A stretch of 11,667 nucleotides of DNA from the NCBI GenBank assembly GCA_001774945.1, contig MFBL01000038.1, positions 1 through 11,667 on the forward strand. The letters are read 5' to 3'. Below the pieces are notes generated by a model, which had not been told where the DNA came from, did no database searches, and saw only the letters and a list, made by a program, of their open reading frames with translations. The translations under genes and the position numbers were made by a program. This DNA comes from Candidatus Curtissbacteria bacterium RIFCSPHIGHO2_12_FULL_41_17 (GTDB taxonomy: Bacteria > Patescibacteriota > Microgenomatia > Curtissbacterales > GWA2-41-24). This document shows positions 5,389-11,216 of this stretch, piece after piece (the stretch's first letter is position 1; the number at the start of each line of letters is the position of its first letter).

Positions 5389-5452
5389 GACTAACGCAAA
5401 AGGACTAATGACTAACGCTTAATTTTTTTGCGTTAGACTTTAGACGTTAGTC
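5389..5452. repeat. GACTAACGC-word palindromic element before rpmB
   Basis: The word GACTAACGC occurs at 5389-5397 and 5410-5418. Its complement occurs as GCGTTAG (5430-5436) and GACGTTAGTC (5443-5452). An outer stem GACTAACG/CGTTAGTC and an inner stem CTAACGC/GCGTTAG can form together, giving a 64-bp nested hairpin. It ends 15 bases before the rpmB start codon, where it could influence expression. Confidence 0.7.
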
Positions 5453-5467
5453 GTTTTGCATAAAAAT

Positions 5468-5746
5468 ATGCGAGTTTGTGAAATTTGTAAAAAGGGATCT
5501 TTGATTCAAAAGTCCGGTGCACACCAGTATGGTGGCGGATGGGCAATGAGGGCAACGAAGAAAAGGAAAGTCTGGCAGGTCAATTTGCATTCAGTGAAAG
5601 TTACTTACTTGGGAATGCGCCAAACTATGCGTCTTTGCACAAAGTGTCTAAGAAGGGTTAAAACGCAAATGGCGCAAAGTCAAAAAGGAAAAACCAGTAT
5701 TAAGGCCGCTGACGAAGCTTCTTTGAAAGGGGCACTTTCGACCTAA
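5468..5746 (+). CDS. rpmB: Ribosomal protein bL28 (92 aa)
   Basis: The 92-residue protein starts MRVCEICKKGS and carries the bL28 layout: a Cys pair at 4 and 7, a central basic stretch KKRKVWQVNLHSVKV (31-45) matching the family KTKRRFxPNLQ block, and a second Cys pair at 57 and 60 (LCTKCLR). The four cysteines make the zinc-binding form. Between the first pair and the basic block is a longer GAHQYGGGWAMRAT loop than usual. The ATG at 5468 was chosen because the family starts two or three residues before the first Cys; an in-frame TTG at 5456 only adds MHKN. No Shine-Dalgarno is visible, and a palindromic repeat fills the upstream side. The stop codon overlaps that of the convergent kinase-like gene by 3 bp, leaving no room for a terminator. 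Confidence 0.88.
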   Translation: MRVCEICKKGSLIQKSGAHQYGGGWAMRATKKRKVWQVNLHSVKVTYLGMRQTMRLCTKCLRRVKTQMAQSQKGKTSIKAADEASLKGALST

Positions 5747-7332
5747 TTTTCTTTAAACCTTGGTACATTAGGCTTTGTGATTTTCATTTCCGGCCTAATT
5801 AATGTTGCAGAAATCAGTATCCCTTTAGGGTTTTTACTAATTTTTAAAACTCCTCCATGTTTTTCAAAAATTTCTTTGGCGATTGCGATTTCCAGCCCAG
5901 TGCAGATTTCTAAATTTGGAAGTTTTAAATCCTCATTAAAAAATTTGTTTAAAAGAAGATTTAAGTCTTCTTGCTTAATTTTTTTATTTGTCACTAAAAG
6001 CTCAAATTTAACGATGTCAGTTGCTGTTTGAACATCTGCGTGTACCTCACCTGATGGTTCTGCTAGGGAAATTGCAACTTTCATAAGATTGTGAATCGCC
6101 GCTGTCAGCAATTTCCCATTGGCAAGAACATAAACAACAGGAAAAGTACAGTGTTTCTCACTCATTATGATTTTACCTTTAGGTAATATGGTATCGTTTG
6201 TGGGGCTTGGACAAGTTAAGTTGACTCTTCTTTCTTGGGCAAATTGCCTAAAAACAATCATTTCTTTTTCAACAATGTCTGAAATATTAATAAAGGAAGA
6301 TAAGCCTTCAACAGTGCCGGACTCAAGTCTCAATGCCAGAAGAAGATCATAAGCAGTTTCTTTTAATTTATCCTGAGGCATAATAGATAGTTTTTCCTGG
6401 ACTTTTTCCAGTTGAGCCCAAGAGGCTGTTTCTCTTTCGTCAAAGTCTTTGATGATTATCATCAGTCCCAATACTTGGCCGTTGTGATCAATAACCGGCA
6501 GAATCTTTAAATTGATTCTTAGAAAATTTGCCCCTTTAGTAGAAATTTGAAGTTTATCAACTTTAACCTCGTTTTCTGTAGCTAGAACTGCCGAAAAAGG
6601 CAGTTTTTCAGATTCAAGCGTACCGCCGGTGTCGTCTTTAATGGTAAATACTTCAAAAAAATTCTTTCCGATTATATCGTTTTGGGCAAAGCCGGTTTTT
6701 TCAACAGCAGCCTGATTAACGAATGAAATTGCAAAATCCTTGGAAATAACGACAACAGCATCCTCGATATTTTTAAGAAGAGTCTCCTGATGCTTTTTAG
6801 AAGTTGAAAGCATTTGTGAAAGTTCTTCTACCCATGCTTCTTTTTGCCTATATATCTTTGCCAAAAAGTTGGTAAAAGGCAGAATGGCCAGATAGGCGAG
6901 AAAATACAAAATTAAGGTGAATTGGTTCTCCAGAAGTTGTGCGGAAACTGTAGGGTCAAAACGGATGGATAAAATTAAAAAAGCAACCGTTATAAAAACA
7001 AAAGAAATAGTAATTTGCCACGATATTAAAAAAGCAACGCCTATGGCATAAAGATGGGTCAAAATTAAAAATGGACTGGTTAAGCTTCCAGTTGAAAAAA
7101 CCAGTACGTAAATAAATAGAGAAATTGCCAAGGATTCTACCAAGTAGGCAAGGGTTTTATTTTGACCGACAATTTTTTTGAAAACGAATCTTGTTGTTAA
7201 AACGACCAATAAAATAACTGCCGCAATAACCTGAAGTAGCGTTTCAAGCGAAATTTCCGTTCTTATCAAAAACAGTGAGAAAAGTCCGGCAAGGGTAAAT
7301 ACCAGAGTGGATAAAAGGGTCAGTTTTTCCAT
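5743..7332 (-). CDS. Membrane PAS protein with degenerate histidine-kinase core
   Basis: The 529-residue protein has about six N-terminal transmembrane helices (within residues 8-157), a PAS domain (about 184-295, starting LLKNIEDAVVVISKDFAISFVNQAA), a helical region (305-375) and an ATPase-like region (about 385-512). The helical region resembles a kinase dimerisation domain but has no H-E-x-x-x-P phospho-acceptor motif. The ATPase-like region keeps an N-box remnant AAIHNLMKVAIS (411-422) and a G2 remnant CTGLEIAIAKEIFEKHGG (477-494), but the D-x-G-x-G box is missing. It therefore probably senses a signal without classical autophosphorylation. No response regulator gene is adjacent. The start follows a perfect TATAAT by 8 bp, which suggests a leaderless transcript. 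The gene follows fmt by 38 bp. The architecture is clear; the activity is inferred to be lost or altered. Confidence 0.75.
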   Translation of the reverse strand: MEKLTLLSTLVFTLAGLFSLFLIRTEISLETLLQVIAAVILLVVLTTRFVFKKIVGQNKTLAYLVESLAISLFIYVLVFSTGSLTSPFLILTHLYAIGVAFLISWQITISFVFITVAFLILSIRFDPTVSAQLLENQFTLILYFLAYLAILPFTNFLAKIYRQKEAWVEELSQMLSTSKKHQETLLKNIEDAVVVISKDFAISFVNQAAVEKTGFAQNDIIGKNFFEVFTIKDDTGGTLESEKLPFSAVLATENEVKVDKLQISTKGANFLRINLKILPVIDHNGQVLGLMIIIKDFDERETASWAQLEKVQEKLSIMPQDKLKETAYDLLLALRLESGTVEGLSSFINISDIVEKEMIVFRQFAQERRVNLTCPSPTNDTILPKGKIIMSEKHCTFPVVYVLANGKLLTAAIHNLMKVAISLAEPSGEVHADVQTATDIVKFELLVTNKKIKQEDLNLLLNKFFNEDLKLPNLEICTGLEIAIAKEIFEKHGGVLKISKNPKGILISATLIRPEMKITKPNVPRFKEN

Positions 7333-7340
7333 CTGATTTC

Positions 7341-7346
7341 ATTATA
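7341..7346 (-). promoter_or_regulatory. TATAAT -10 box placed for leaderless transcription
   Basis: On the minus strand TATAAT ends 8 bases before the ATG at 7332, so a transcript starting about 7 bases downstream of the box would begin at or next to the start codon. The best -35 at 17 bp (TTCTGA) is weak. No Shine-Dalgarno precedes the gene, which agrees with a leaderless start. Confidence 0.4.
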
Positions 7347-7370
7347 GCTTTTAGAGGGTTCTTTCAGAAG

Positions 7371-8267
7371 CTAAAGAAGATGCAGACTTTCTAGGTATGG
7401 TTTACATTGTGGATATCCATTTAAAAATTCACTGAAAGTCATAGCATTTTTACCTTCCGGTTGAATTAGGTATTTATTTGGGTAGTTGGATAGTTCGGTA
7501 GTTGGGTAGTTGGGATTTGGTAAAAATTTTACTGTGAACTGTCGACCGTGAACTGTCAACTGGCACCATGTGCCAGGCCAAGGGTAAAAAGCGCGAATCA
7601 TGCGATCTAATGTCACCGGATCCGGAGGGTCGTTAGGATCGATCTGGCCATTGTCTTTGGTAAAACGGTGGGTATAAGTTGCTTTATTTTCATCCTGTTT
7701 AATCTTTTTGGACTTAAAATCTTGGTAATTTTCAGTCACATTAGTAATAAGTTCTGCTCCAAGACTGTTTAATTTCACAAGCAGGGAATCAGTGGTCTCG
7801 TCTTGTGAAATCTTATATTCTTTTTGCGATAAAATATCGCCTGCATCAACGTCATAAGTCATAGAAATAATTGTGACGCCTGTGACTTTATCTCCATTTA
7901 AAATAGTCGTTGGTGCAGGGGAGGGTCCGCGGTATTTAGGAAGAAGCGAATGGTGGACGTTTAATGAGTCAAATTTAGGAAGCTGCAAAAGGCCCGGAGG
8001 AAGTATTAAACCGTAATCGGCGACTGCAAAAAAATCAGCACTGAATTTGGCAATTTCATCTATCTGGATATTGGTAATTTTTTGAGTTTCCACCAATGGA
8101 ATGTTATAGTTTTGGGCAAATTCCTTGGTAGGCGAAGGAGTAAGCTTTCGGTTTCTGCCCTTTGGTTTATCGGGTGTTGTTACAACAAGTGCGAGCTTAA
8201 ATTTTTTATGCAGAACTTCCGCAATGATTCTGGAATACTTGGTATTTCCAAAAAAAACTATTTTCAT
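7371..8267 (-). CDS. fmt: Methionyl-tRNA formyltransferase with repeat-derived C-terminal insert
   Basis: The 298-residue enzyme transfers a formyl group from 10-formyl-tetrahydrofolate to Met-tRNA for initiation. The catalytic domain is intact: MKIVFFGNTKYS start, NVHHSLLPKYRGPSP (103-117) with the catalytic Asn103 and His105, and VDAGDI (140-145) with the catalytic Asp. The C-terminal tRNA-binding domain begins well (ATYTHRFTKDNGQID, then IRAFYPWPGTWC) but residues 236-267 (QLTVHGRQFTVKF to NYPNKYLI) are encoded by AGTT/AACT-word repeats and resemble repeat translations found elsewhere in this window. The usual beta-barrel core is thus partly replaced or interrupted. The start overlaps the def stop by 4 bp (ATGA), the standard priA-def-fmt arrangement. 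The identity is secure; the C-terminal activity could be altered. Confidence 0.9.
   Translation of the reverse strand: MKIVFFGNTKYSRIIAEVLHKKFKLALVVTTPDKPKGRNRKLTPSPTKEFAQNYNIPLVETQKITNIQIDEIAKFSADFFAVADYGLILPPGLLQLPKFDSLNVHHSLLPKYRGPSPAPTTILNGDKVTGVTIISMTYDVDAGDILSQKEYKISQDETTDSLLVKLNSLGAELITNVTENYQDFKSKKIKQDENKATYTHRFTKDNGQIDPNDPPDPVTLDRMIRAFYPWPGTWCQLTVHGRQFTVKFLPNPNYPTTELSNYPNKYLIQPEGKNAMTFSEFLNGYPQCKPYLESLHLL
7467..7562. repeat. AGTT/AACT-word element inside fmt
   Basis: On the plus strand 7478-7512 repeats GTAGTTGG-like words (GTAGTTGG, TAGTTCGG, TAGTTGGG, TAGTTGGG) and 7531-7562 repeats ACTGTGAACTGTC-like words. The two halves carry opposite-strand AGTT and AACT cores. The element length keeps the fmt frame open. 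Confidence 0.65.
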
Positions 8268-8785
8268 ACATAAGCTGCTTCGACAAGTTCTTCTTTACCT
8301 TTTTTATCTTTTTCTACCTTAAAAATTTTGCCGTTTTGGGCATGTACATGGTCGATAAAGAGGATTCCGTCAAGGTGATCAACTTCATGCTGGATAATTC
8401 TGGCCGGTAAGCCCTTGTAGCTTTTTTTTGATTTTTTGCCGTGTCTGTCCTGAGATCCCAGCTTGATTTCTGCGGGTCTTGTGACATGCCCATAAAGATC
8501 CGGGACGGAAAAGCATCCTTCAAGGTAAGCTATTTCTTTTTTGGAAAATTTTGATATCTTCGGATTAATAAATGCTTTAATTCGGTTTTTAATTTTAGCA
8601 ACGAAAACACGCTTAAATACGTTAATTTGGGGAGCAGAAAGCCCCAGGCCTGGAGGATCCGTTTGCGATTCTAAAGTTTGGGAAAGATCACTTATTAAAC
8701 TTTCCAAATTTTTATCAAAAGTTTTGACTTCTTCGGACTGTTGCCGAAGTTTGCCATTTGGTATTGTCAGAATATCTCTTATCAT
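8264..8785 (-). CDS. def: Peptide deformylase
   Basis: The 173-residue metalloenzyme removes the formyl group from nascent N-terminal methionine. All three signature motifs are present in order: GLGLSAPQ (46-53, the GxGLAAPQ motif with Ser for the first Ala), EGCFS (89-93, with metal-binding Cys91) and HEVDH (133-137, with two metal-binding His and the catalytic Glu). The N-terminal MIRDILTIPNGKLRQQSEEV matches the usual start, and the length is typical. It sits one base downstream of the priA stop and overlaps fmt by 4 bp, so the three genes should be translated from one message. Nothing appears broken. The call is secure. Confidence 0.96.
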   Translation of the reverse strand: MIRDILTIPNGKLRQQSEEVKTFDKNLESLISDLSQTLESQTDPPGLGLSAPQINVFKRVFVAKIKNRIKAFINPKISKFSKKEIAYLEGCFSVPDLYGHVTRPAEIKLGSQDRHGKKSKKSYKGLPARIIQHEVDHLDGILFIDHVHAQNGKIFKVEKDKKGKEELVEAAYV

Positions 8786-8786
8786 T

Positions 8787-10496
8787 TTAATTTAAACTAT
8801 CAGGATCTATAATAATTTGCCAGTCAGGGTTTATTTTTGCAAGTAAGGGCGTAAGATCACGAGTAGCTTTTTCTCTTTCCCCAAGACTAAATGACTCAAG
8901 TTTTTTCTTAAGAATTATATTATACCGTGGCGGGTTTTTTGCAAAAAAAGGCTGATAAGGACCAAGTATGAAAGTCGAGTTATCTTTAAACTCATCAAGA
9001 AGCGTAAATAAGCTTTGGGCTTTTTGGCTAAGTTTGTCCAAATTTGTGCCTCTTATGGTTAGTTTTACAAGGATGGCATAAGGAGGATAAGTAAGCGTCT
9101 TGCGCATGTCTTGCTGTTCCTTTGCAAATCTTTGGTAATCGCCGCTTGCGGCTGACTTTATTGTTGTGCTGTCTGGGTTATAAGTTTGCAAAATAAGCAC
9201 GCCATTTTTGGCGGTAATTTTTTTCAAATTGGTAATTTGGGCATAAGCTTTTTCGGCACTGTTAAAATCCGGGATATTGGCAACGTTATCCGGCGCAATG
9301 TGGGCAACTAATTCATATTTGGCGATTGTCTGGGCATAAAAAATGGTGGAAGTGGCAATGTGAATCGGTGCGCCTGATAGCGCCGGTGAAACCCCTTCTG
9401 CAATCAGTTTAATCCCAACAGACGGGACAATAACTCTTACTAAATTGGAAAGCGATGCTATGTTAAGTGAATAAAAAAATAGATCAGGTGAATTGCAGTT
9501 TGGGCATGAGGCGGGTCTAACTTTAACATATGCCTGATGGTTGCAGTTTCGGCAGGAATATTGCCCGCTTTCAATTTTTTTGTTCAAAAAGAGAAGCGAT
9601 TTGCCGCCGCTTTTATAATTTCTAACCAAAAGATTCGAAAGCACGTCTGAAATGGGGGATTTATTGCCGGCGTTTCTTTCATCAATCATGGAAACCACTA
9701 CGGTTTTTGGCAAAGGATTTTTGGGTATTTGTAAATCGTTATCGTGAGAAAAATATGTGGTGATTTTGGGTGCCGAATCTATAATTTCAAGTTTTGCAGA
9801 CGTTAATTTTTGAATTTTTTCGGCCACTAGCAAAGTATCAAAGTAAGGGGATCTTTCATCTTTGTAAGCGCCGTCGTGTTCATCGAAAATTATTATTTTA
9901 GCCAAAGAAGGGCACGGGCTAAAAATGGCGCTTCGGGATCCAAAGATAAAATCAACTTCGCCGGTGATAATTTGCATCCAGGCAGCAAAAATTTCGGATA
10001 CTTTTAATTGATTGTGGAAAAGAACGTAATTTTTCGCTTGGGGAAACTTTGCAAGGGTTTCGGGAATGCGATTAATTGAGGGAACGAGGACTAATGTCTG
10101 GTTCATTGTAGATTGTTTATCGTTAATCGGGTGGATTTTCTGTCCCGATGAACCATTAACTATTAACGATTTGCGTGTCAAAGGCGGCAGCATTGCTTCC
10201 AGACAATTGACCAGAGGAGCCGCATAATAATTAGCCATCCACCTCAAAAGCTCGATTTGATAAGGCAGAAGCAATGGTTTTGCAAGAGCAAGCCCGATAA
10301 TTGGTCTAATTTTGATGACATTTGTCGGCTCGATTGCTTTAATTGCAATTACTATTCCGTAAGGTGCGCGGCTGCCGAATGGTACTTCTACCAGCTGGCC
10401 GACTTTAATTGAATTTTTTAATTCGCTTGGGATTTGATATGTATAAATTCCAATTTCCGGAGACTGATAGGTTAAAACTACAACATCTGCGTACAT
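8787..10496 (-). CDS. priA: PriA-like primosomal protein N', helicase motifs lost
   Basis: The 569-residue protein begins MYADVVVLTYQ and has the PriA 3'-DNA-binding domain (about 1-100, with VPFGSR at 38-43), part of helicase lobe 1 (LVLVPS at 135-140, FGSRSAIFSP at 185-194), a single C-x-x-C pair set (C315, C318, C331, C334) instead of eight cysteines, and the C-terminal domain (LTYPPY at 468-473, LGPYQPF at 511-517, RYNIILKK at 524-531). The winged helix and Walker A are absent, with residues 111-133 from repeat DNA in their place. Walker B reads FDEHD instead of DEEHD, and motifs V and VI are unrecognisable. ATP-driven unwinding is therefore unlikely; it may load the replisome as a scaffold, as proposed for helicase-less actinobacterial PriA. 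The start at 10496 has a strong GGGAGGGGG Shine-Dalgarno; the frame extends 29 codons upstream only through repeat DNA. Confidence 0.88.
   Translation of the reverse strand: MYADVVVLTYQSPEIGIYTYQIPSELKNSIKVGQLVEVPFGSRAPYGIVIAIKAIEPTNVIKIRPIIGLALAKPLLLPYQIELLRWMANYYAAPLVNCLEAMLPPLTRKSLIVNGSSGQKIHPINDKQSTMNQTLVLVPSINRIPETLAKFPQAKNYVLFHNQLKVSEIFAAWMQIITGEVDFIFGSRSAIFSPCPSLAKIIIFDEHDGAYKDERSPYFDTLLVAEKIQKLTSAKLEIIDSAPKITTYFSHDNDLQIPKNPLPKTVVVSMIDERNAGNKSPISDVLSNLLVRNYKSGGKSLLFLNKKIESGQYSCRNCNHQAYVKVRPASCPNCNSPDLFFYSLNIASLSNLVRVIVPSVGIKLIAEGVSPALSGAPIHIATSTIFYAQTIAKYELVAHIAPDNVANIPDFNSAEKAYAQITNLKKITAKNGVLILQTYNPDSTTIKSAASGDYQRFAKEQQDMRKTLTYPPYAILVKLTIRGTNLDKLSQKAQSLFTLLDEFKDNSTFILGPYQPFFAKNPPRYNIILKKKLESFSLGEREKATRDLTPLLAKINPDWQIIIDPDSLN
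10098..10166. repeat. Repeat-word segment inside priA
   Basis: On the plus strand TTTATCGTTAATCGGG (10113-10128) is answered by CCATTAACTATTAACGAT (10153-10170), so the two ends are near reverse complements. The encoded peptide (residues 111-133, ending INDKQSTMNQ) has no counterpart in normal PriA and lies exactly at the gap between the DNA-binding domain and helicase lobe 1. Confidence 0.6.
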
Positions 10497-10508
10497 TTTC
10501 CCCCTCCC

Positions 10509-10594
10509 GTCATTGCGAGGAACGTAGTGACGAAGCAATCTTTCATAATCGTCATTGCGAGTTCTATATCCAGAACGAAGCAATCTGTCATTGT
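10509..10594 (+). repeat. GTCATTGCGAG...CGAAGCAATCT repeats, two copies and a stub
   Basis: Two copies (10509-10541 and 10551-10586) share constant arms GTCATTGCGAG and CGAAGCAATCT around different centres (11 bp and 14 bp, the second with TTCT/AGAA complementarity). A third GTCATTG (10587-10593) starts but is cut off inside the end of the GIY-YIG gene and supplies its TGA stop. ATTGC and GCAAT in the arms can pair, so each copy can fold as a hairpin. Confidence 0.8.
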
Positions 10595-10884
10595 ACTAAT
10601 TTTTCATACAGATCTTCAAAATCAGGATTTATAGACTTAATCAGCTCCAATTTTCTCACTCTTGATCCTGCCTTGATTTGTTTTTCCCTTGCTATTGCGT
10701 CGAGGGGACTATCGAAGGCTTCCCAATAGATAAGTTTGGTTACATTGTATTTTGAAGTAAAAGAGGATACAAGTTTATTTTTGTGTTCATATAACCGACG
10801 GATAAGGTTGTTAGTTATACCAGTGTAAAGAACCCGATTATATTTATTTGTTGCGATATAGACAAAATACTCTTTTTGTTTCAT
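10588..10884 (-). CDS. Small GIY-YIG nuclease domain protein
   Basis: A 98-residue single-domain protein of the GIY-YIG (UvrC/YhbQ-like) family: FVYIATN (7-13) and VLYTGITNN (18-26) stand for the GIY and YIG strands, R30 in NLIRRLYEHK is the expected catalytic arginine, H34 follows, and E67 in AIAREKQIKAG is the expected metal-binding glutamate. All key residues are present, so it could cut DNA. Such small proteins are common and their cellular substrate is usually unknown. The gene is bracketed by repeats: two direct copies of the GTCATTGCGAG family lie after its stop and one inverted copy lies just before its start, and its stop codon falls inside repeat sequence. It could be a mobile passenger or the enzyme that moves the repeats. 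It is upstream of priA on the same strand. The family call is firm. Confidence 0.88.
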   Translation of the reverse strand: MKQKEYFVYIATNKYNRVLYTGITNNLIRRLYEHKNKLVSSFTSKYNVTKLIYWEAFDSPLDAIAREKQIKAGSRVRKLELIKSINPDFEDLYEKLVQ

Positions 10885-10897
10885 AGGTGAATTTTAC

Positions 10898-10961
10898 AGA
10901 TTGCTTCGCGAAGTTTACACTGAGCAAATTAATTTACTCTGATCGAAGTGCTCGCAATGAC
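10898..10961 (-). repeat. Inverted copy of the GTCATTGCGAG repeat with long centre
   Basis: AGATTGCTTCG (10898-10908) and CTCGCAATGAC (10951-10961) are the constant arms in the reverse orientation relative to the copies at 10509-10586. The 42-bp centre contains a near-palindrome around AAATTAATTT (10926-10935). It ends 14 bp before the GIY-YIG start codon, so the nuclease gene lies between oppositely oriented copies. Confidence 0.75.
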
Positions 10962-11005
10962 GAAATGAAGGAATAAGCTGCGTCCGCAGTGGAACTTTTA
11001 TATTC

Positions 11006-11095
11006 CGTGTCATAGCGAGTCCAAATCTTCTCACCTTGTCATTGCGAGTTCAAGTTTTTTCACCTTGTCATTGAGAGTTCAAACTTTTTCACCTT
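11006..11095. repeat. 29-bp tandem repeat CACCTTGTCATTGCGAGTTC
   Basis: Two complete 29-bp units (11032-11060 and 11061-11089) and a third start (11090 onward, CACCTTGTCATTGCGAG) are contiguous, with one diverged unit upstream (from about 11006, GTGTCATAGCGAGTCC). The unit contains the left arm of the GTCATTGCGAG family, so this is a half-repeat that amplified. There are no spacers. Confidence 0.75.
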
Positions 11096-11172
11096 GTCAT
11101 TGCGAGAAGCGAAGCGACGAAGCAATCTTTCTCTCTGTCTTTGCGAGGTATGCTTGCATACCGAAGCAATCT
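11096..11172 (+). repeat. Two more GTCATTGCGAG-family copies
   Basis: Copy one is 11096-11128 with centre AAGCGAAGCGA. Copy two is 11137-11172, with one substitution in the left arm (GTCTTTGCGAG) and a perfect central hairpin GGTATGC-TT-GCATACC (11147-11162). A further stem CATCGA/TCGATG (11185-11204) lies just before the end of the lipoprotein-like gene. The whole stretch 10885-11216 is repeats; I see no gene in it. Confidence 0.75.
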
Positions 11173-11216
11173 TATTGTGGATTGCATCGATATCGTTCTC
11201 GATGACAGATATGGAG

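Noticed and set aside
5456..5467. TTG start for bL28
   Set aside because: It only adds MHKN from the repeat border; the family starts close to the first Cys, matching the ATG at 5468.
10497..10583. 29-codon N-terminal extension of PriA
   Set aside because: It is translated GTCATTGCGAG repeat sequence; the family start MYADVVVLTYQ has a strong Shine-Dalgarno right before it.
10588..10884. GIY-YIG protein as a homing endonuclease in an intron
   Set aside because: No interrupted gene or intron borders are seen around it; the flanks are intergenic repeats.
11032..11110. Possible CRISPR array from 29-bp repeats
   Set aside because: The units are contiguous with no unique spacers, they diverge in the T-rich part, and no cas genes are nearby.
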